Below, piece after piece: positions 56,690 to 64,000 of a stretch of DNA of 64,000 nucleotides (the first letter of the stretch is position 1; every line of letters starts with the position of its first letter). The notes beneath the pieces were generated by a model that was not told the DNA's origin, searched no databases, and saw nothing but the letters and a program-made list of their open reading frames with translations. Origin of the DNA: Apostichopus japonicus (lineage: Eukaryota > Echinodermata > Holothuroidea > Aspidochirotida > Stichopodidae). The stretch spans positions 14,843,501 through 14,907,500 of the forward strand of contig NC_092568.1 in NCBI RefSeq assembly GCF_037975245.1, given 5' to 3'. Both the position numbers and the translations under genes were made by a program.

Positions 56690-57700
56690 CCCATTGTCAC
56701 GCAACCCCAAAATTGAGACTAACCGCCGCATACACTCGATTTATTCTGGAGGCATCTTCCCGGTTAGGCCTCATCCACGTATACACATTACTACATGGGT
56801 GCGTATGCATCCAAACATCGTCTAAAAGGTGTAACAAGGTGAATCTGTTGAGTTCCGCAATCCCAGCATCAGGACTAGCAGACAGAAAAGCCCAGAGTCT
56901 GTCAAGGCCTGAGTCTGAGAGACACAGTTTAAGTCTCCGAACATGACACATGGTGCGCTACCAGGAACAAAGGAAGGGAGTGTGTTGAAAAACTCTCGTC
57001 AAACAGAAGACCGATTGGGCACATACACATTGCGAAGGCAGATATTACACTGTGGATACTTGAAAAGAATCCAAACCAATCGGCCCTCATGATCGGTCTC
57101 CAACCTAGTGGCACAACCCGACTGACGATGTGACAGAAGAATGACAATGCCACACGGGATGAAGACAAACCTAACGAAGCATGCAGCCCACCACCCCACT
57201 CATAAGCATATATAATGACATCCTGTTCCGCTTTGTTTGTTTTTGTGCGTTTTCTTGTGCGTTTCCGTCATGTCATTCACGTTGCAACTGAAAGTGTATG
57301 TGCGTCGACACGAAGGATCTGCACCGATGAGGGAGAATCGAATCTCACCAACTTTCCCATCATGCTTCCTCATGTGACGCTTCATCCCAGGCAATAAGTT
57401 TCTGTTTGACCCCACCCCTTGTCATAGCGACATACGATGAGGGACAAGCGCGAAAACAAATATAGCCCTCTTTCCCACACAAAGAGCACACAACCGTGTG
57501 TGGTCCAGCCGCGTTGTCGCAGCCCCAGACCGACCTAAGCAGTGGCGACAAGTTCCTGCCACACCTCTAATCCTACGTGTATGAGTTACCCATACGAATT
57601 GCTCGTATGCAGTTGCTGTCAACCTTTCGACATTACTCAGCAAAGTGACACCCTGCTGCCGGGCCACGTCACTGGTAAAACGTAGATCGTTCGTTGTAAG
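56690..57700 (-). pseudogene. LINE fragment: zinc-knuckle ORF1 end plus endonuclease start
   Basis: Minus-strand frames from about 57667 carry VTHTRRIRGVAGTCRHC and a Cys/His-rich stretch continuing with LCALC and, in a shifted frame, a zinc-knuckle-like spacing of the ORF1 type. After a junction region, 57199-56697 hold ILLSHRQSG, FKYPQCNICLRNVYVPNRSS, LCLSDSGLDR and LLDDVWMHTHP..NVYTWMR followed by ASRINRVY, the pattern of apurinic-type LINE endonucleases (N-V-Y-A-P-N, D-x-W-R-x-x-x-P, T-W, S-R-I-D). Several frameshifts occur. The RT half is missing. It is a different lineage from the 44-47 kb LINE. Confidence 0.65.
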
Positions 57701-57719
57701 ACCACGGAGAGCTTACAAA

Positions 57720-58420
57720 GTATAAACTTCTCCAGGTACAACACCACCCTTGCTTTTTAAAATACTAAATATTGCAACGGTTAAACCGCTTGTTCACCGA
57801 TGAAGGACAACTTAACAATTCGGATATCACAGCGCGACGCCATGATATCGCAAGGTGACTATGCTACGGAGGAGTAACACAAATACAAAATAAGGACAGG
57901 CTGGTTAAACTACAAGCGATAATTATTGTATACTTATATAATTACAACACTTACAACTCACTAATTACAACGCACTTACACAATCGACCACACCCGCCTG
58001 ACGGGATGTAAAGTTCAGTACTAAACAGTAATAATGTACGGCTAAAGGTAGTAGTAAGTAGTAGTAACTGTAATAAAGTGGAGAGCGAAACCAAAGATGT
58101 CCGCACTCCACGAAAACTAAACCACTTTTCAACTGTAGCAAACTGTAGACACCCTTTTTGTTGGGCGAAGTGAATAGAACTAACTCAATTAAAGCTACTG
58201 CCAAAGAGGAGCTGATCAAACATTCCTTTGGCATATCAGACATACGTTAAATTGATGGTACGTAGTCAACCATTTGGTTAGGCAACTTTCATTAGCAGTG
58301 GAGAAGATGTTCGTATCGACTACAATTCTTACCAGTTCAACACATAATATCGACTCGATTTCATCATCAATTTTTTTTTAAATGTTACTATACGGCCTTG
58401 AATGCCGTTTTTCCGTGAGG
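57720..58420. other. Non-coding, no recognised feature
   Basis: Nothing was recognised apart from short repeats of GTAGTA near 58048-58066. Confidence 0.4.
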
Positions 58421-58427
58421 TACTTAC

Positions 58428-58510
58428 CTCAGATTCTTCAGTAAACGTGACTTCCCTGAATACGCCATTATATATGAGATCTCTTCCTGCTTCGGTTTCA
58501 ATAGTCTCCA
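58428..58510 (-). CDS. Isolated coding-like exon of unknown gene
   Basis: Acceptor TCTTTGAACAG above 58510 and a consensus GAG/GTAAGTA donor below 58428 enclose 83 bases, open for 27 codons: ETIETEAGRDLIYNGVFREV then TFTEESE. The other two frames are closed or poor. The acidic, structured-looking sequence and perfect donor suggest a true exon of a minus-strand gene, but no neighbouring exon or family was identified. Confidence 0.5.
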
Positions 58511-58619
58511 CTGTTCAAAGACGTGTAAGATTTAATTCTGATTGCAACGTAATGCTTTCCTTTCCAATACTTTTCATGCACTGGTATAAATATAACTGGG
58601 TTAAACGTATCTAATGAAT

Positions 58620-59600
58620 GAAAATGCTAAATAACGGTATCAGGTCAAATCTATTGATTCAACCTAAACTATTTCTTTCAAAAATAGTATGAGAACAACA
58701 TATCATTCGAATATATCAGTTCATTCGATACATACCAGTCAGCACAAAAGATAAGATTTCGAGAGAATTTAGTTCTTATGCTGATTTAGTGTAATAACAG
58801 CGAGATTTATATAGAAGACGTTTAAATAGCAGTAATATATTAAGGATGACATTCAACCAGAAACAAAAATGTGCCAGTCTTATTCCCTATCACCTGAACT
58901 ATGAGACCCAAAGTTGTTGGAAATTCCCACAAACCATTGATTTACTAATATGTCAAAACTAAATTTGATGTGATAGAAAGTAAGACCTGAAATATCATTA
59001 AACTCATATTACTAGCACTTCCATTAAACAGTTTCTCACAAATTACTGTATTAATCACATACCGTAATGTGTTTTAAGATTTAACTATATAGTAACACCC
59101 CACTCAAATCTGTTCAAACTACATGAAGCAAGCTCAATTAGCGCAACCTACAAACTAAACCCAACAACTAATATACTAGTTTACATATTTATCTGATGCA
59201 TCTCTTAGGAGCTCGATTGTCATATTCTACAACTGATGTTCGTTGTTGTTCTCTAAACACAGATATGTAATACTATTGACTTCTGTAGCCTGTTAAATAA
59301 AATAAAAATATGCCAATCTATTTCATTTGAAAAAATGTTAAACCGATCGCCGGATTATTTACCACTGATTGAATGAAATGAAATATAACATAATAATAGT
59401 ATTAGTGACATTGATGTGCAACGGGAAAATATGAAGACCGAATGTAGATGTAATGTAACTTACAGACTGAATTTATGTCGGATGATGTTGAACGATATCC
59501 AGAACGTACAATATAGGCTATCACTGAAAAAAACACATGCACCCAGTGGTACCCGACCCTTTTACCAGTCTCTAGATCATGCTGATGATCAAAACTTGGC
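58620..59600. other. Non-coding, no recognised feature
   Basis: AT-rich. No domain, repeat border or exon could be supported. Confidence 0.4.
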
Positions 59601-59946
59601 AACATAACTGTTAAAGTGGCCATGACACGAAAATGTCAACGTCCTGTCTTTTTGGGATCCATCTAAGCATGCTCTCTAGAACATATATCAACCATTCTGC
59701 TAGTTAAAAATTTGATTTTACCCTTCGAAAATTGAGATTTAATTTTCCCTCTTCGGGCTTGAAAATTTCGTTCGGCTGAAAATTTTCCCAATCTCATGAC
59801 GTCATGTGACGTCATGTTATGAACACGAGTTGGCACTCGCTGATTCCTCCGAACACATAGCATACTTACAGTACGACAACGGTACGTAAATACACAAAAC
59901 AGTCGATAACAAATCGGCACGAAATCAGATCGAAATTTCCCGTGGT

Positions 59947-60057
59947 ATGTCAGATTTAGAACCAAATGCACCAACCGAAGTTCAAAGTGATAGTGGTTCT
60001 TCATCAGGCAGTGAAATTAGGCTGAAATGTTGTGAAGTGAAATTGGAGTGGAGGCGA
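59947..60057 (+). pseudogene. Short acidic frame inside the Kolobok-like element
   Basis: An ATG at 59947 opens an acidic Ser-rich frame of 36 codons ending at TGA. After a frameshift the sequence goes on as NIEPNVEGGPEALEPCQFEP. The EPCQFEP phrase recalls the start of P2X7-C-terminal-like proteins of invertebrates, but the expected cysteine-rich core was not found. Confidence 0.3.
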
Positions 60058-60485
60058 TGATCTGGCCAACATTGAACCGAACGTTGAGGGTGGACCTGAG
60101 GCGTTAGAACCGTGTCAGTTCGAGCCTGTTAAACGAGCCGAAATTGAAGCTCCACAACATATCGAAGAAGAAACCCGTTTGAAACTATTGCAAGGAACAT
60201 AAAACGTGGTAAGAATTTATTAACGAAGCATTTAAAAACAAAATCCAGTCCATTTTGTGCATGTGTTGTTGTAATTCGCGGAATACCCTAAACCGTATTG
60301 TGCTTTGTGTTACGGTGACTTACAACCCATATGTACTGTGTTGGCTATGTATTCATACATGTACAAGGCTCGCCACTTGCCACAATGGAGGTTTCCTGTT
60401 CTCCAATCTGGTCTTCAGAGTTTTTAATGTGGAATACTTGACAGAAAAACGAATCGCTTATGTCGATCCGTTAAAGCCCATTTGT

Positions 60486-60701
60486 TTAATGCCATAAAAA
60501 AGGAGGGATCGTAGTATGCTTTCGTGAAGTGTTCGCTACATACGGAGCTGTATACTGGCTAGGTCCAGTGAAATCGGCGCTGATGTTTTGCACAAACTTG
60601 GTCATAATCGCCGTGTGTTTTTCGTCCTCCAGCCATGGATGAAGGCTAATTGCATGGGTAATGATATTTATGCAGCCCCCAACAACACAACGGACCGGCA
60701 T
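60486..60701 (-). pseudogene. THAP domain remnant
   Basis: Minus-strand frame MPVRCVVGGCINI, then ISLHPWLEDEK and ISADFTGPSQYT, matches the THAP layout: Met-Pro at the start, Cys-x4-Cys, an ISLH.FP.D segment with a changed residue at FP, and a DF.GPS.YT segment before the Cys-x2-His. The final Cys/His pair is replaced by VANTSRKH. It lies within the TTAA-flanked element. Confidence 0.6.
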
Positions 60702-61059
60702 TTCTCTCGGATAGTTTACAACAGTTGTAAAACAAACTTGAAATTTCTAACGATATAGCGTAATACAGTGGTTGTTCTCTCAGTGAAAATGTGCGTGTAT
60801 ATGGAACGGTATGATTGTCGCTCATCCGGTACATGCCTGGGCTTGGCACTTGTGTTCCTAACATGACGTCATCATTGTCTTGTTGTGAATTCGCATTTTT
60901 AGATATTTATTTTCGGATGCGAATATTAAAACGTTAATTAATAATTTGTCCTTGAGGTTTTCAAGGTGATGAGGATAGTTTTGAACATAGATTTTCTCAT
61001 AGATTCAGAGGAAGTTACTCTCGATTAGTTAGATTTTTCGTGTCATGGCCTCTTTAATA

Positions 61060-63890
61060 CAGTAAGGAGATGCGTATTTTGAGATAACAATTATTACTTT
61101 GTTTATCAGCAGCGTAACTAAAGCAACTAAACAACAGCACAGCTAGGATATCATGGAATCACTCAATAAACATGGTTTTCTGAACGAAACCAGGTTTGCC
61201 ATCTATCTTCGGTATGTACATGTCTAGTAGTGACTTAAAATCAAGTTCTTTACTTATAATCAATGAGTATTAATGCAAGCATTGAACGACATTTACACTG
61301 AAGAAGAATTATTCATTCATATTTTTGTAAAAATATATTTTAATTTGTTTGTATTAGGTTATAAAAATTTGCAACAAACTGTCTAGTCAAACCCTTTTAT
61401 GCGTGATTATTCGATAATCAATTTGCAAGTGTACTTTTGAAGGATACCAGTGCCTGTACAAACTTCTGTTAAACTTCAAAACACATAATTACATCACGTT
61501 TCTATACCTTTGATAGCTGACGACTTTAATTCCTCTGGAATAGTATCTGGCGTCATAGATCGACGAAGCACATGTTAAAAGTCGTGATAAACAATTATTC
61601 TTTGCGTTATCATTTGTTTCGTACCTTATGTTGTGGAGAGTTATTTTATTGGTAAATCATCATTATTTTAAGGACACTTGTTGGTTATACATTTTAGCAC
61701 AAGTTTTTCGGAACTAAGACTTGAAGTAAATCTTATGCTTTTTCTTAGAGAGGTCACTCATCAAAACAAGTGTTTATAACTGCAGTATATTGGGTAGTTT
61801 TGGTGATTTGATATTCATATTGCTAAAATTTTGCAAGTTGCGTTGACTAATGCATCGATTTTCTCTTAGCAAATGATCTTTAACCCTTAAAATGACATCC
61901 TTACACCACTATACCAAGCTTTCTCTAAACTTATAGTATCACCAACGGAAAGTTCAGTCAGACTTTCGGCATTCCACCAAATTCCATGTATATATATTTA
62001 AATATAGACACTTATAGAGCAAGGCAAATGGATGTCTTGCTTCACTGATGGCAACCGTATTTTAAGATAACAATCGAAACTAACCTTAACAATCAATAAT
62101 TTGCTTGGAATTTTTTTTTTAATCGAGCACCGTTTGGGAGTTCGGTGATTTGATATAGATATTAGGCTATCATAATTAAAGAGTTGCACATTCTACAGCT
62201 TTTGATACCTACCGAAGTTCATAAAAATCTTTGATTGTCTGCCATATTATAAAATCCACTACATCCTGTCAACTTTCTTCCAGACCACGTACCTATTCCT
62301 AACTTTTTTTATGTTGTGAGGTTCCTCAAAGTCATGTCGGAACGGAGTACAATTGTTTTCTCATGCACATGGATAAAAGATTCATTAAGAATCAGGTTCG
62401 ATATTGGAATCTAAATGACACAAGAATTAAAATCGAAAGTTACATGAAGGAATGATTACAATAAAGACTTCGCACGTGTCATAGCAAAAGATTTACATTT
62501 TTTTTTATTTCTCTGGTATTCGTTTCAACGGTCTCAACGGGAAAACAAAATTAAAAAAATTTCAATCCATGGAGTTGCAGATATCATCCCTGCTTAGGAG
62601 TACCGTAGGTTTGGAACACGCATTTTCGAGCTTTGTTGACCTGAGAGCCAAATTGACATTTATGTTGATAAGCGCTATCTGTTACGATCTAAATCTTAAA
62701 AGACGTTTTGGCGTGTTTAAAAGGCAAAGAAAAGCATTATTTGTTTCTGATCACTCACATTTGGCCATGCGACCACAACTTCCAATGAGGGCAACAACGC
62801 ATTCACAGTAACCTCCCACTCCAGCGAGTTTTCAGTCCTCAGGATTACGGCTCAGAAGGAGTTCGCGGCCAACATTTTTTAATTAATTGATTTAATTTGG
62901 CCTCCATTGACCACTTGGTGTTTCGCGCTTTTCATCTAATATTTCGATATATATTTCAACGGTCATGCTTATTACATGATTGCGGATTTGGCCAATTTGA
63001 GATATTGCTGCCTCACAGCGCAATGACCAAAATGCTCTTTAGCATTTCCTTTCTTTAATATTTGACCTCTTGCCTTCGAACTTACTTTTTCATACGTCTC
63101 GGAAGCGTTTGATCCTGTGGAAACGTTGGTCGTACTGTTTAGGTTTACATAACACATTGATTTGCAAAAATTTGTCAGTTTGATTTTGGAACTCAATTGA
63201 TCACGTAACGTTTGACACAATAAATACGACATAAGTCTTGAGGGTTCTTAGTTATTGGCCATTTGATTAATTTGTTATTTGAATAATAATATTGTAACCG
63301 ACGAACCTATGACATCAAAGTCACGGAGGTACTGCATTTCTTGTCCGTGCAGACACTCACCAAGTTTAAAGCTCATATACTTTATGTAGTGCATGAGACA
63401 CATTGTTGTTCACATTTATAAACAAATACGTAAATTTTACATTATATTTTGTACACTTACTATCGTGTCCCACACATAGTGACAACTAACCCATCCAACT
63501 GCAGTTTATTCCCACAAGTGGTCTGAGGACTGTCGACAAAGTACATCCATGGTACATTGCCTGTAGGTAGTGTTGTGATCTTCACATTCTGTGCTCAATC
63601 TGACACAATGAAGAAAAAACACGCTTGATAAAGTTAACGATTATTTAATATATATAAAGTTAACGATTTTACGTTCTCATGCTTCGCTTAACAACCACAG
63701 AGTGGTGTCATACAAGTAAACAAACTTCCATATCTTTAGACCCTTCCTTCTCTAAAAGGAAAATTTTCTTTGATCCAACTTTTAAGCTCTAATTTCTACT
63801 TTCAACTAATCATATTTCTTACCCCTAAATGTATTCAAACATATTTACAAACACTTAACGCTAACAAGTGATGAACATGTTCATCAATGG
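61060..63890. other. Non-coding, no recognised feature
   Basis: Open frames at 62569-62811 (plus) and 62972-63232 (minus) show no family resemblance. No clear repeat array or element border was found. Confidence 0.4.
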
Positions 63891-63904
63891 CCTCATATAG
63901 ATCA

Positions 63905-64000
63905 TTTACAGCAAACACAATCGGGTCTCTGCTTACGGTTCCTTTGGCTTCTTCTTAAATATGGTTCTGGTTCGTGTTCTTGAGTTGTGCTTGAACTCTA
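63905..64000 (-). pseudogene. Possible C-terminus of a retroelement polyprotein at the window edge
   Basis: A short minus-strand frame entering from the window edge reads SSSTTQEHEPEPYLRRSQRN then RKQRPDCVCCK and a stop. The LRRSQRNRK.RP pattern is common at the ends of Ty3/gypsy and related pol proteins. An in-frame stop at the very edge and the small size make this weak. Confidence 0.22.

Larger units (their letters stand above)
59615..61053. mobile_element. TTAA-flanked Kolobok-like element with THAP remnant
   Basis: The ends are inverted repeats, AGTGGCCATGACACGAAAA at 59615 and its complement (AGAGGCC... variant) ending at 61053. They are flanked by TTAA at 59611-59614 and 61054-61057. 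TTAA duplication, ends starting AG and a THAP-type fragment inside all fit the Kolobok superfamily. The 1,439-bp body has no long frame, so the element is dead or non-autonomous. Near 59945 a short plus-strand frame starts with MSDLEPNAPTEVQSDSGSSS. Confidence 0.75.

Overview
This is a window of a large, AT-rich, intron-rich and transposon-rich animal genome, most likely a marine invertebrate such as an echinoderm or another non-vertebrate deuterostome or lophotrochozoan. The evidence is spliced exons with GT-AG borders, CR1/L2/Rex1-type LINEs, a Ty3/gypsy retrotransposon, Harbinger-, hAT- and Kolobok-like DNA transposons, THAP and Myb/SANT fragments, a tRNA-derived SINE and many minisatellites. 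No bacterial-type operons, rRNA or CRISPR are visible. The species cannot be named from the sequence.

Layout. 1-4 kb holds a GIY-YIG fragment and a minus-strand Myb/SANT-like gene or pseudogene, followed by TAGGCCTA-rich DNA. 4.8-6.8 kb holds a fold-back repeat, a SINE and two LINE 3' ends. 7-9.6 kb is repeats and a THAP first-exon-like fragment. 10.2-14.1 kb is a decayed Ty3/gypsy gag-pol on the minus strand whose integrase is split by a TTAA-flanked 805-bp inverted-repeat element. 14-21.6 kb is mostly short mobile elements, two with perfect 8-bp target-site duplications. 22.0-27.7 kb is a minus-strand multi-exon gene for a large protein with N-terminal Cys/His motifs, a transposase-like middle, a PIN/FEN-like nuclease-like segment and a C-terminal tesmin/TSO1-type CXC zinc motif. 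It is broken by several stops and frameshifts, and I suspect an Academ-type transposon or a member of a related uncharacterised multicopy family. 28-31 kb holds a (TA)n tract and a 0.3-kb direct repeat pair.

32.9-36.3 kb contains two phase-matched minus-strand exons, including the stop codon, of a host gene I do not recognise. A 66-bp minisatellite lies just beyond its stop, a 299-bp tandem array in its intron and a decayed LINE upstream. From 43.3 to 55.0 kb a plus-strand F-box gene can be followed through five exons with matching phases. Its first visible intron holds a hAT-like element and a 3.2-kb LINE that landed exactly on the splice acceptor. Another intron holds a 1.4-kb array of 51-bp repeats. 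Its fifth exon is interrupted by a hAT-like element with a perfect 8-bp target duplication. Beyond lie a Harbinger-like pseudogene, a second LINE fragment (zinc knuckles plus endonuclease), one isolated good minus-strand exon, and a 1.44-kb TTAA-flanked element with a THAP remnant. The last 3 kb shows nothing clear.

The genes do not form a pathway. The main story is how mobile elements and tandem arrays have been inserted into each other and into two or three host genes.
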